Shown: positions 17,300 through 26,118, numbered from the stretch's first letter. The stretch is DNA of 52,793 nt from an uncultured Eubacterium sp. (GCA_934358495.1 CAKRKO010000008.1:1-52793), one strand, 5' to 3'. Translations and numbers: made by a program. The notes: generated from the sequence alone by a model not told the origin.

Positions 17300-18517
17300 T
17301 TAATGTGTAATCAGACGGATTACGTTATTTACAATAACAGCCACCTGAACAATATATAAAACCACTAATAAAACCGTATAGGAATTTTTAATTTTGTACT
17401 CTCCCATATCTTCTTTTTTATTAACCAGTAAAATTGTAAATATTCCAAGAAGCGGTGTACAAATAATTCCACCTACCTGTGCAACGGTAAGAAGCTGTGC
17501 CGGAATACCTCCAACGACACAAGCAACAACTGCTGCAAAAACTAACATAATAATGTTAACTGCACTTTCTAAACGAACATTCTGTCTGTCAGAACCAACT
17601 GCATCAAACAAAAGATCTACACCAATCTGTGGTGCCATAATCTGTGAAGACCATGCTGCTGCCACAAAGCCAATTCCAAATACCGGACGAATCCATACAC
17701 CAAGTAATCCAGCAAGCGCACCTACTAATTCACCACCATTTGTAATCGGTGAACCTGGTAATAACATTGCTCCAATTAACAGACAGCAGGCTGATACACC
17801 AATGACAACCACAATCTGGCTGATCGTATCAAGTTTTAATCCGTTATTTTTAATATCATCTGTAGAATAACCTTTCTGCTTTGCAAGGTTGCAGGCCCAT
17901 GCCTGTGTAGATAAATTACAGGTTGTTCCCATCAATGCCAGCATTACAAGGAAACTTCCACCCGGCATTCCTACCGGATTCATACTTACTACATTTGCTG
18001 TACCGGCTGTAGCTCCTGTGACAATAACAGAAATAACAAAAATAACTACCATGATGATAGAGCATGCTTTTGTAACAAGTTCCACTTTTTTGTATATATT
18101 CTTTGCAATATACATTAAAATGCAAGCTGCTAATCCAATCAATCCACCAACTTTAAATGGGCAATTCGGAAATAACATCGTTACACCAAGACTTACTGCG
18201 ATAAAGTTACCAATTCCATAAATGACCTGACCGGCAAAAGCTGCCAGCGCACAAATAATTGCCCATCCACGACCATAGTGTTTTGCAATTCCATCCATGA
18301 TGGTATCCCCTGTAACTGCTGTATACTTTTTCATTGCAAAATTGAATGCATAAAGTGAAACAGCTAAAATAATAAGCCACCACAATAAATTAAAGCCGAA
18401 ATTTGCACCACTGTTTGTAAATGAAACAATGGAACCGGCACCGATCGTTGTTGCTGCAATAATGAATCCAGGACCTAGTCTGGATAAAGCGATTTTCATA
18501 TTAGACTGTTTTTCCAT
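17300..18517 (-). CDS. Nramp-fold (SLC11-like) transporter lacking the metal-binding motifs
   Basis: 405 residues, about 11 TM helices. The N terminus LGPGFIIAATTIGAG aligns to Nramp TM1, but DPGN is replaced by GAGS (26-29). The TM6 motif MPH is replaced within GTTCNLSTQAW (197-207). Those Asp, Asn and Met side chains bind Mn/Fe in true Nramps, so this protein should not be a classical metal importer. AAGGAG precedes ATG 18517, and the amidohydrolase follows after 41 bases. Context suggests uptake of the small organic acid degraded by the operon (orotate or similar). Family call is firm; substrate is inference. Confidence 0.82.
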   Translation of the reverse strand: MEKQSNMKIALSRLGPGFIIAATTIGAGSIVSFTNSGANFGFNLLWWLIILAVSLYAFNFAMKKYTAVTGDTIMDGIAKHYGRGWAIICALAAFAGQVIYGIGNFIAVSLGVTMLFPNCPFKVGGLIGLAACILMYIAKNIYKKVELVTKACSIIMVVIFVISVIVTGATAGTANVVSMNPVGMPGGSFLVMLALMGTTCNLSTQAWACNLAKQKGYSTDDIKNNGLKLDTISQIVVVIGVSACCLLIGAMLLPGSPITNGGELVGALAGLLGVWIRPVFGIGFVAAAWSSQIMAPQIGVDLLFDAVGSDRQNVRLESAVNIIMLVFAAVVACVVGGIPAQLLTVAQVGGIICTPLLGIFTILLVNKKEDMGEYKIKNSYTVLLVVLYIVQVAVIVNNVIRLITH

Positions 18518-18594
18518 TTTACCTTCTCCTTATGTAAATATTTTAAAACTTTATCAGTTATCGTTGCGCAACTTTCTAACTGGTTTATACTGCT

Positions 18595-18671
18595 ATTATA
18601 TAACAACTTTTTCTCATATTTTCTTATTTGTACATATACATCTGTTTCTTAATGCTTTTTACTGTATACAG
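18595..18671 (-). promoter_or_regulatory. Second GntR-type control region upstream of the transporter gene
   Basis: This 167-base gap between pyrD and the transporter holds a minus-strand TATAAT (18595-18600), ATTTGTACATA (18626-18636) and the palindrome CTGTATACAG (18662-18671). Both latter words recur exactly in the pyrK-gntR intergenic region (20442-20452, 20464-20473). This suggests that the transporter unit has its own promoter under the same regulator. Confidence 0.55.
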
Positions 18672-18684
18672 AAAAATACTTCTT

Positions 18685-19611
18685 TTATATCTGTGCAGAA
18701 CCTGTCAATTCTACAAACGAATCAATGCCGTTATCATCGCAAAACTGAACCAGTCCTGCCAGTATTTCATTCATGGCATTTGGATTAATAAACTGTGCAC
18801 TTCCAATTCCAACAGCAGCAGCTCCTGCCATCATTATCTCAACTGCATCTTCTGCTGTATAAATACCACCACTGGCAATCACTGGAATATTAACACTTTT
18901 ATATACATTCCATGTCTTCAATACAGACTGAGGAAAAACTGCCGGACCGTTTACCGGCGCTACTACATTTCCAATCATTGGTTTACGTCTTTTAATATCA
19001 ATCCGTAATCCCATCGGTGTACTTACAAGATACACAGCTTCTGCCCCTGCTGCTTCAATTCCTTTCGCAACATCACAAAAATTTTGAAAATTTGTATTCA
19101 TTTTTCCAATCAAAGGAATATCTGTATGTTTTTTTACTACTTTAATCAATTCATACATTGCATCTGCCGAAGCACTCATGACACCACCTCCATGTTTTAC
19201 ATTCGGACACGCACCATTAAGTTCAATTGCTGCAATATCATCTTCCGTACATGTTTCCAGAAACATATCTACCGTTCTCAAATAGTCCTCATTATCATTT
19301 CCACCGACACTGATGATAATTTGATCCGGTCTCATTACCTTTTTTATTTCAGGCAGATATTCCTCAATGTATTTTTTTGCTCCCGGATTCTGAAGTCCAA
19401 TGGATGTCATCATTCCATTCGGCACTTCACAGATGCGTGGAGGTTTATTTCCTATTCTCGGATCATAAGTTACTGTTTTCATGGACAATGCACCAACTCT
19501 GCTGATATCCGTATAATCTTGAAGTTCATAACCATGTCCGACACATCCGGATGCTCCAAATACCGGATTTGCAAATTTTAATTGTCCAATTTTTATCTCT
19601 TTACATTTCAT
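18685..19611 (-). CDS. pyrD: Dihydroorotate dehydrogenase, class 1B catalytic subunit
   Basis: 308 residues from ATG 19611, which overlaps the pyrK stop by 11 bases; the longer frame (to 19716) lies inside pyrK and is rejected. Motifs: NPVFGASGCVG, MTSIGLQNPG, ELNGACPNVKHGGG with catalytic-base C135 as in class 1B enzymes, and the C-terminal FMN phosphate loop ASGGIYTAEDAVEIMMAGAAAVGIGSA. The usual N-x-S-C context is N-G-A-C here. The FMN enzyme interconverts dihydroorotate and orotate, with PyrK linking to NAD(H). With no pyrB, pyrC, pyrF or carA nearby and catabolic neighbours, I favour NADH-driven orotate reduction, as known from orotate-fermenting Clostridium. Confidence 0.9.
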   Translation of the reverse strand: MKCKEIKIGQLKFANPVFGASGCVGHGYELQDYTDISRVGALSMKTVTYDPRIGNKPPRICEVPNGMMTSIGLQNPGAKKYIEEYLPEIKKVMRPDQIIISVGGNDNEDYLRTVDMFLETCTEDDIAAIELNGACPNVKHGGGVMSASADAMYELIKVVKKHTDIPLIGKMNTNFQNFCDVAKGIEAAGAEAVYLVSTPMGLRIDIKRRKPMIGNVVAPVNGPAVFPQSVLKTWNVYKSVNIPVIASGGIYTAEDAVEIMMAGAAAVGIGSAQFINPNAMNEILAGLVQFCDDNGIDSFVELTGSAQI

Positions 19612-20365
19612 CAAACATAATCTCCTTACTGTCAAATACCGGACCATCTTTACATACACGTTTATATACAAATCCCTGTTCATCTTTAATTGGTATCGCA
19701 CATCCGAGACAAACACCTATTCCGCATGCCATATGTGCTTCCATCGAAAATTTTGCTTCTATATCCTGCTCATCCGTATAATTTGCAAGTGCCCGCAACA
19801 TTGGTGTCGGACCACAGGCACATATGATATCTGTCTCTATTCCGTAATATTGTATTACATCAACTACATTCCCTTTTATTCCTGCAGATCCATCATCGGT
19901 GGCAATATAAACGGTTCCATATCTTTCAAAATCCTCTTTCAAAAATAATTCATTATTACGATATCCCAATACAATCGTTTTTTCTCCTGATATGCTCTTT
20001 GCAAGCTCCAGCATAGGTGGTATTCCAATTCCGCCCGCAACCAGCAAAACATGCTCTGCGTGAATATCATATCCATTACCCAATGGTCCCAATACAGGAA
20101 TCTGGTCTCCAACGTTCAATTTAGAAAACTCTTCTGTTCCCTTTCCAACCACACGATATACAATTCTCAGTTCCTGTTTATCATGATCAATTTCACAAAT
20201 ACTTAATGGTCTACCAAGTTTTCGGCTTTCATCCTTACAATATAAAATCACAAACTGTCCCGGTCTGGCTTTAACAGTCAATCCCTGTGCCTGAATTTTC
20301 ATACTGAAAATTCCAGATGCAAGTTTCTTATTTTCCGTAATCATACTTAACAGTTTTTCTTTCAT
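19601..20365 (-). CDS. pyrK: Dihydroorotate dehydrogenase electron-transfer subunit (FAD, 2Fe-2S)
   Basis: 254 residues. FAD site GRPLSI (51-56), NAD-binding GGIGIPP (111-117), CGPTPML (184-190), and the ferredoxin-type cluster ligands C214, C219, C222 and C238 in MACGIGVCLGC...VCKDGPVF. All are canonical for PyrK. It passes electrons between NAD(H) and the FMN of PyrD. First gene of the leftward unit, divergent from the GntR gene; the promoter lies at 20397-20424 and a GGGGG ribosome binding site about 12 bases before the ATG. Confidence 0.95.
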   Translation of the reverse strand: MKEKLLSMITENKKLASGIFSMKIQAQGLTVKARPGQFVILYCKDESRKLGRPLSICEIDHDKQELRIVYRVVGKGTEEFSKLNVGDQIPVLGPLGNGYDIHAEHVLLVAGGIGIPPMLELAKSISGEKTIVLGYRNNELFLKEDFERYGTVYIATDDGSAGIKGNVVDVIQYYGIETDIICACGPTPMLRALANYTDEQDIEAKFSMEAHMACGIGVCLGCAIPIKDEQGFVYKRVCKDGPVFDSKEIMFDEM

Positions 20366-20396
20366 TTTTTATCATTTCCCCCTTCTTTCTAATTCC

Positions 20397-20424
20397 AGTA
20401 TAACAACGCAATTTCTTCTTTCAA
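20397..20424 (-). promoter_or_regulatory. Promoter of the pyrK-pyrD unit
   Basis: Minus strand: -35 TTGAAA (20419-20424), 16-bp spacer, -10 TATACT (20397-20402). The operator palindromes at 20442-20488 lie immediately upstream of the -35. Confidence 0.65.
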
Positions 20425-20441
20425 GTAATGCATTTTTATAT

Positions 20442-20488
20442 ATTTGTACATAAATGTATACGCCTGTATACAGATATATACATATCTG
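20442..20488. promoter_or_regulatory. Cluster of palindromic operators between pyrK and the GntR gene
   Basis: Three adjacent palindromes: TACAT-AA-ATGTA (20447-20458), TGTATAC-GCCT-GTATACA (20455-20472) and CAGATAT-ATAC-ATATCTG (20471-20488). The last two both have 7-bp perfect arms and a 4-bp spacer with centres 16 bp apart. They lie between the divergent promoters, where the GntR product would control both units. Confidence 0.65.
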
Positions 20489-20496
20489 TAAATACA

Positions 20497-20524
20497 TTGA
20501 CTTTTCTCCTGTTTTTTTTATACT
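20497..20524 (+). promoter_or_regulatory. Promoter of the GntR regulator gene
   Basis: Plus strand: -35 TTGACT (20497-20502), 16-bp spacer, -10 TATACT (20519-20524), beginning 8 bases after the third operator palindrome. Confidence 0.7.
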
Positions 20525-20562
20525 TTTATCATAGAGTGTTTACATCAGGAGGAGGCCTTCAT

Positions 20563-21240
20563 ATGAAAGAACAGTTACTTAAAATACGAGATAAACTTGG
20601 AGAAAAAAAACAGGTAAGTGATATGGTGTACTGCACATTTAAAGAAGCAATCGCTACCGGTATTCTTACCCCAGGATTTCGTTTAAAAGAAGAAGAACTT
20701 GCAGACTGGTTTCAGATTAGCCGTACCCCTGTACGTGAAGCTATAAAAAAACTCGAAATGGAAGGATTGACAACGATAGATTCCACTCACGGCTGTATTA
20801 TTCGTGAGTTGCAGCTTGACGAATGTTTAGATACTCTGGAAATGTTAGAATGGCTACGCACTGCTGCAATTGATTTTTTAAAAGGGCGGATTCCCCGCAC
20901 AATTCTTATGCGCCTGGAAGCGAATCTTCATCATGGAAAAACCCTGAAAGATCCAATTCAGCAATATGATAATAACGTTGAATTTCATTCACTTTTAATA
21001 AAAGCAACTGGAAACACAGAACTAATTCAGATTACAAAACGTCTGGAATTTAAGGAACGAATTATTGTAAATAATATTCTCACTTATAATTTTTCTCCTA
21101 ACTACGTACAGCACCACAGGGAATTATTGCAGGCTATTATTGACAACGACACAAATTTCATAAAAGAATTCGCCATCCAAAATCAGGAAAAAGCAAACAA
21201 ATACATGAACGATCTCATTTCACATTATCTGTCCAATTAA
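20563..21240 (+). CDS. GntR-family regulator (FadR/FCD-like)
   Basis: 225 residues from ATG 20563, chosen for the AGGAGGAGG site upstream; the longer frame covers the promoter. Winged HTH (about 18-85) with LKEEELADWFQISRTPVREAIKKLEMEGL, the classic GntR recognition segment, then an all-helical C-terminal domain of about 140 residues resembling FCD, which binds organic acids often through a metal (H-containing VEFHSLLIKATGN). Divergent from pyrK and likely the local regulator; effector probably an intermediate of the locus. Whether it represses or activates cannot be decided from site positions alone. Confidence 0.88.
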   Translation: MKEQLLKIRDKLGEKKQVSDMVYCTFKEAIATGILTPGFRLKEEELADWFQISRTPVREAIKKLEMEGLTTIDSTHGCIIRELQLDECLDTLEMLEWLRTAAIDFLKGRIPRTILMRLEANLHHGKTLKDPIQQYDNNVEFHSLLIKATGNTELIQITKRLEFKERIIVNNILTYNFSPNYVQHHRELLQAIIDNDTNFIKEFAIQNQEKANKYMNDLISHYLSN

Positions 21241-21245
21241 TAACA

Positions 21246-21289
21246 AAAGAGTTACACACAAAATTTCTCCTTATGTGTAACTCTTTTTA
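21246..21289. terminator. Bidirectional terminator between the GntR gene and arcA
   Basis: AAAGAGTTACACA (21246-21258) and TGTGTAACTCTTT (21274-21286) form a perfect 13-bp stem with A-run before and T-run after, serving the convergent GntR and arcA transcripts. Confidence 0.9.
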
Positions 21290-21307
21290 TGATTATATTG
21301 CTATTTT

Positions 21308-22531
21308 CTATATATTTTCCCTCTCCAACGGCATACTCATACATCGTGGGCCACCACGTCCTCTGGAAAGCTCCGAACTTGCCATTTCCAGTACCTCGAT
21401 ACCGTGCTGACGCAAAATCTCATTTGTCACATAGTTTCGATCATATACGACAACTTTTCCCGGCTCTATACAAAGGGTATTGGAACCATCGTTCCACTGT
21501 TCACGTTCAGAAGCAATCCGGTCTTTGCCACCGCATTTGATCAATGTCACTTTATCCAGTTCCAGATATTTTGCAAGGATATCAGAAAGCATCGCATCAG
21601 ATTCGGTTACCTTCAGCTGCCCCTTCTGATCTCCCGGTTTAATTTCAAAAATACGAAGTGTCTGCATGATGCCCGGATGAATCGTGAATTTGTCATGATC
21701 TACCTGCGTACATACCGTATCCAGATGCATGAAAGCACGAACAGACGGAATATCCAGTGCTATAATCGTTTCAACTTCTGACGTCTCACACGCAAAAATA
21801 TTCTGTGCCAGAAGTTCAATAGCTTCCGGTGTGGTACGCTGTGAAATTCCGATAGCGATCACCTTATTACTCAAGTTCAGAATATCTCCGCCTTCAATGG
21901 AAAAATCCATGGTTCTGTCATAATAAAACGGCACTTTTCCGGCAAAATCCGGATGATATTTCAAAATATATTTTCCGTAAAGTGTCTCTCTCCTTCTGGT
22001 TCGGGAATACATCCGGTTCAGACTGACACCGTTTCCGATGCAGGCAAAGGGATCTCTCGTAAAATAAAGATTCGGAATCGGATCAAGCAAAAACTGACTC
22101 TCCTTTTTCACCAGACTTACTAACGGACAGCTCATTTTTACATTCAATTCCGAAGCCCTGATTCCGGACATGGTCTTTAATACCAGTTCCTTTTCATCTT
22201 CAATATTTATCAGATACTCATATAGCTGATCGCGGACTTTTGCTGCCGAAGCACCTCCCTCTGCGATAAATTCCCGGACAAACTGCTCCTTTTTCTCTGG
22301 ATTTTTTAACACTTCTGCCGTCATATCTTCCAGATATACGACTTGCACTCCCTGTCCTCGCATGATTTCTGCAAACATATCATGTTCGATTTTTGCGGTT
22401 TTCAGATAAGGAATATCATCAAATAAAAGTCTCTCCAGATCTTCCGGAACCAGATGCTCCAGCTCCTGCCCTGGTCTGTGAAGCATTACTTTTTTCAGTT
22501 TTCCAATTTCGCTTTTTACATGGATTGCCAT
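21308..22531 (-). CDS. arcA: Arginine deiminase
   Basis: 407 residues, usual length. Motifs: FTRDPFACIGNGVSLNRM, EGGDILNL, MHLDTVCTQVD and catalytic Cys at 397 in RGGPRCMSMPL. It hydrolyses arginine to citrulline and ammonia, the first step of the ADI pathway and an acid-stress defence. GGAGG precedes the ATG. No ornithine transcarbamylase, carbamate kinase or antiporter is visible here. It begins only 42 bases after the MATE exporter stop on the same strand, with no strong terminator between, so it may be read from the MerR-controlled promoter too. Confidence 0.96.
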   Translation of the reverse strand: MAIHVKSEIGKLKKVMLHRPGQELEHLVPEDLERLLFDDIPYLKTAKIEHDMFAEIMRGQGVQVVYLEDMTAEVLKNPEKKEQFVREFIAEGGASAAKVRDQLYEYLINIEDEKELVLKTMSGIRASELNVKMSCPLVSLVKKESQFLLDPIPNLYFTRDPFACIGNGVSLNRMYSRTRRRETLYGKYILKYHPDFAGKVPFYYDRTMDFSIEGGDILNLSNKVIAIGISQRTTPEAIELLAQNIFACETSEVETIIALDIPSVRAFMHLDTVCTQVDHDKFTIHPGIMQTLRIFEIKPGDQKGQLKVTESDAMLSDILAKYLELDKVTLIKCGGKDRIASEREQWNDGSNTLCIEPGKVVVYDRNYVTNEILRQHGIEVLEMASSELSRGRGGPRCMSMPLERENI

Positions 22532-22573
22532 TTTACGGCGTCCTCCTTCTCCCGTTCATTCATAACGTACATT

Positions 22574-23914
22574 TTATCCCAAAATATAATTTTTTTCACT
22601 CTTTTTTACAAAATATTTCATATGCATACAGACTGACAGGACTAATGTACACAGTTCCGAGGAAGGAATCGCAATCCACGCACCGTTCAAGCCCAGTACG
22701 CGCGGCAACACAAGTAAAAATAAAACGGTAAAAAGCAACGTCCTGCAAAAAGAAATCAGCGCAGATACTTTTCCATTAGACAGAGCGGTAAAAAATCCAG
22801 AAGATGCAATATTAACCCCACTAAACAGGAAATTTATCGCAAAAATCTGAAATCCTACAGAGGCCAGTTCCCAGGTTCCAGGATCCTTTGTAAATATCGA
22901 AACGATTGGTTTTGCCAGAAATGCAGCGACCACAGTGATCACAACAGATGATGCAATTACAAAAATAAAAGTTGTCTTATATATACGCTTCAGCTGAGCT
23001 TTATTTTGTGCACCATACTGGAAACCGACAATCGGAGCAATTCCAACAGCGAATCCGAGATGAAAGGAATTAAATAAAAATTCTCCATACAAAATGATCG
23101 TGATGGCAGCCACACCATTTGCACCGGCCAGCCGCATCATAACTGAATTAAATAAAAACGTGATAATAGCTGCTGCCAACTGAGATACCATTTCGGAAGA
23201 GCCATTATAGCATGCATGAAAAAAATCTCCAACTTTCACACGAAACCGTGTAAAACAAAGTCCCTTTTTATTTGTGAAAAAGAAAATCAATCCCGCAATT
23301 GCAGGTATCGACTGACCAAGTCCGGTTGCCAGCGCTGCACCGCTGATTCCAAAATGACAATGCACGATCAGTACATAATCCAGCACTGCATTTAAAATAC
23401 CTGCTAATATGATCAGGATCAATCCCAGTGTCGGGCGCTCTGCCGTTACCAGATAACACTGAAATAAGGACTGCAGCATACAGGCCGGGGTAAAGATTGC
23501 AAGAATCATCAGATAGTTTCTGCAATACGACAATAATTCATCGTTAGAACCAAGCAGATAACAAATCTGATTCAGAAAAATCAGCGTGATCAGCATAATT
23601 ATCCCACTGACAATTAATGTAATTACTACAAACATGGTGAGCCTTTCTTTCGCTTCTTGCTTTTTTTCTTCACCAAGATATTTACTGATGATCGCATTTC
23701 CGCCGGTTGCCAGCATCGTTGCAATTGCAATCATAATATTCACAACCGGATACACAATATTAGTTGCAGATAATGCATTACTTCCTACAAAACGTGATAC
23801 AAACATTCCATCAATGATCGTATACATTGACATAAATATCATCATGATGATGGAAGGTGCCGCAAAGCGCAACAATTTTAAAGGGGTAAACTCCTGATTC
23901 AAAGCCATACTCAT
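22574..23914 (-). CDS. MATE-family multidrug/cation efflux transporter
   Basis: 446 residues and 12 predicted TM helices in two MatE halves. N-terminal FTPLKLLRFAAPSIIMMIFMSMYTIIDGMFVSRFVGSNALS is the typical first helix pair, repeated after about 225 residues. It exports drugs or organic cations using Na+ or H+. It is divergent from a MerR gene with an effector-binding domain and carries a MerR-type promoter, so it is likely drug-inducible. Substrate not assignable. Confidence 0.92.
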   Translation of the reverse strand: MSMALNQEFTPLKLLRFAAPSIIMMIFMSMYTIIDGMFVSRFVGSNALSATNIVYPVVNIMIAIATMLATGGNAIISKYLGEEKKQEAKERLTMFVVITLIVSGIIMLITLIFLNQICYLLGSNDELLSYCRNYLMILAIFTPACMLQSLFQCYLVTAERPTLGLILIILAGILNAVLDYVLIVHCHFGISGAALATGLGQSIPAIAGLIFFFTNKKGLCFTRFRVKVGDFFHACYNGSSEMVSQLAAAIITFLFNSVMMRLAGANGVAAITIILYGEFLFNSFHLGFAVGIAPIVGFQYGAQNKAQLKRIYKTTFIFVIASSVVITVVAAFLAKPIVSIFTKDPGTWELASVGFQIFAINFLFSGVNIASSGFFTALSNGKVSALISFCRTLLFTVLFLLVLPRVLGLNGAWIAIPSSELCTLVLSVCMHMKYFVKKSEKNYILG

Positions 23915-24025
23915 AAAAACACCTGCTTTCTACTTACTTTCTAAATCATGATTCTATCTGTCACCAACAATGATTTTCAGAATAATATGTCAGTTCACGA
24001 ATACTCTTTTTTAATCGTTTCCTTC

Positions 24026-24068
24026 TTGACATATTTCAGCATACAGTATAGGGTAACCCTATAGTCAA
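24026..24068 (-). promoter_or_regulatory. MerR-type promoter with 19-bp spacer (MATE gene)
   Basis: Minus strand: -35 TTGACT (24063-24068), 19-bp spacer, -10 TATGCT (24038-24043). A perfect palindrome TATAGGG-TAA-CCCTATA (24047-24063) fills the spacer. The over-long spacer with central dyad is the hallmark of MerR-activated promoters. A plus-strand TTGACA (24026-24031) overlaps and may serve the regulator gene itself. Confidence 0.85.
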
Positions 24069-24116
24069 GCAGATTTTTACACTATATCTTTTTACAAAAC
24101 AGGAGAATTTAATTAT

Positions 24117-24932
24117 ATGGAACGCAAAGATTATCTGACCACCGGCGAACTGGCGCAGCTTATGGGTATTACAAAACATACGCTTTTTCATTATGATGAT
24201 ATCGGTCTGTTTCAGCCAGAGTATATCAACGAAAAAGGCTACCGTTTTTATTCCATCAATCAACTGGATATTTTAAACACGATCCTGGTTTTGCGTGATC
24301 TTGACATGCCTTTAAAAGAAATTCAAACTTACATGTCTCAACGAAACCCGGAACTTTTTCAACAAATTTTTCTCGAAAGAGAAAGTCAGATTACACAACA
24401 GATAAAAAAACTACAGGCTATGAAAAAATGGATGCAGCAGCAGCGAAAGAAGATAAAAATTGCCGAACAAACCGATTTTTCCATGATTGAAATAAATACC
24501 TATCCACAATATTATTACCTTTATAAAGAGGCAGATCCTTCTTCCACACAGTCTTTTTCAAAAAAACTCAATGAATTAATTACGCAGCTGCAAAAGAACA
24601 ATCCTTATCTGGATTACGATATTGCTTATTTTCAATATGGAAAAAATGTAGAGCACGGCATTTACGATGCCTACGACAACGTCGCACTGCTCATGAATCA
24701 GAAACCCACAATCAAAAACTGCCAGATACTTCCTGCCGGGAAATATCTGACAGCTTATCACATCGGTCACTGGAATACGATTGGTGAGACTTACGAAAGA
24801 ATATTAAATTATAAAAAGGAGCGTCACCTGAAAACCAGCGATTTGTACATCGAATATGATGTGGTAAATAGTTTTATTGAAAAAAATACAGATGACTTTG
24901 TAACCCAGATTGAAGTTGAAATTATAGACTAA
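24117..24932 (+). CDS. MerR-family regulator with GyrI-like effector domain
   Basis: 271 residues. N-terminal MerR winged HTH (TTGELAQLMGITKHTLFHYDDIGLFQPEYINEKGYRFYS, about 6-45), a long dimerisation helix (about 90-120), then a BmrR/GyrI-like ligand domain (about 130-270). This is the BmrR layout, in which a bound drug leads to activation of an efflux gene. It faces the MATE exporter across a MerR-type promoter. An AGGAG site precedes the ATG. It converges on the CDF gene with only 7 bases between stops. Confidence 0.92.
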   Translation: MERKDYLTTGELAQLMGITKHTLFHYDDIGLFQPEYINEKGYRFYSINQLDILNTILVLRDLDMPLKEIQTYMSQRNPELFQQIFLERESQITQQIKKLQAMKKWMQQQRKKIKIAEQTDFSMIEINTYPQYYYLYKEADPSSTQSFSKKLNELITQLQKNNPYLDYDIAYFQYGKNVEHGIYDAYDNVALLMNQKPTIKNCQILPAGKYLTAYHIGHWNTIGETYERILNYKKERHLKTSDLYIEYDVVNSFIEKNTDDFVTQIEVEIID

Positions 24933-24939
24933 GGATTAC

Positions 24940-26118
24940 TCAGACATAACTCTGCTCTACTTTGATCACACAGCGATAGCGCGGATTCCATTCTGTCACA
25001 CGTTTTTGCAGATAGGATGTTATCTCACTGTCGCTGACTTTAAATCCAGCAGGTTTTACACAGTCAAAAATCACATTGCTGGATTCATTTCCCGGAACCA
25101 GACGAACTTCGTGAATAGAAAGTCTTTCATCAAGCTCCTTTGCCGCCTTACTGACAAAAGCTCGGATTTCTGCCACTTCTTCACTTTCTTCTACAATCGG
25201 ATCATAGTGAATTGTCAGAATCATATGCTCCTGTTCCTGAAAATCACGCTCGATCTCATCCATGACTTCATGCGCCTCAATGACCGGTGTCTCCGCCGGA
25301 AATTCCACATGTACCGTGGCAAACAGATTTCCCGGGCCGTAATCATGGATCATCAGATCATGCACTCCGATTACTCCCGGATATGACTGAATTTTCTCCG
25401 TAATATGATTGACAAATTCTGCTGCCGGTACTTTTCCAAGCAGCGGACTTAACGTTTCTTTAATCAGTCCAATACCACTGTACAAAATAAATACAGCCAC
25501 ACCGATACCGGCAATACCATCAATAATATTTAACCCTGTCACCTTACATAAAATAGTTGCAACTACAACAGCTGACGTAGAAATCACATCATTTCGACTG
25601 TCTGCCGCCGTCGCGATCAGTGTATCGGATTCGATTCTCATACCAATTTTCTTATTAAAAATACTCATCCACAGTTTTACACCGATAGAAACAAGCAGTA
25701 CCACAATCATCAATACATTGCAGTCCACCTCGGATGGATGAATGACTTTTAAAATACTTTCTTTTGCCAGAGACAGGCCAATGGCAACGATGATAACACA
25801 GACTACCAGCCCCGCCAGATACTCATATCGCGCATGACCAAAAGGATGCTCCTCATCTGCTTTTTTTGATCCAAGTTTGAATCCCAGCAGACTGACAATA
25901 TTGCTGGATGCGTCACTTAAGTTGTTTACCGCATCTGCTGCGATCGCGATAGAACCAAATATCGTTCCGATCAGATATTTTCCAACAAACAACAATACGT
26001 TGCACAAAATGCCAACGATTCCAGCCAGATTACCATAAGCCAACCGGACTTTTACATCCTTCGTATTTTTACTATTTTTTACAAATAGCTTTATCAATAG
26101 CTCTGTCATATTTCTCAC
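24940..26118 (-). CDS. Cation diffusion facilitator (CDF) family transporter
   Basis: About 390 residues. TM1-TM6 in the N-terminal 220 residues with metal-site motifs DAVNNLSDASSN (TM2) and DSRNDVIST (TM5), plus HPFGHARYEYLAG after TM3; then the cytoplasmic CDF dimerisation domain (about 230-315) and an extra C-terminal domain of about 75 residues. It exports divalent metals such as Zn, Mn or Fe in exchange for protons. The frame opens at GTG 26118; ATG 26109 three codons later is an equally good start. Confidence 0.93.
   Translation of the reverse strand: MRNMTELLIKLFVKNSKNTKDVKVRLAYGNLAGIVGILCNVLLFVGKYLIGTIFGSIAIAADAVNNLSDASSNIVSLLGFKLGSKKADEEHPFGHARYEYLAGLVVCVIIVAIGLSLAKESILKVIHPSEVDCNVLMIVVLLVSIGVKLWMSIFNKKIGMRIESDTLIATAADSRNDVISTSAVVVATILCKVTGLNIIDGIAGIGVAVFILYSGIGLIKETLSPLLGKVPAAEFVNHITEKIQSYPGVIGVHDLMIHDYGPGNLFATVHVEFPAETPVIEAHEVMDEIERDFQEQEHMILTIHYDPIVEESEEVAEIRAFVSKAAKELDERLSIHEVRLVPGNESSNVIFDCVKPAGFKVSDSEITSYLQKRVTEWNPRYRCVIKVEQSYV

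Noticed and set aside
17300..18517. Calling the transporter a manganese importer (mntH)
   Set aside because: DPGN and MPH motifs needed for metal binding are absent.
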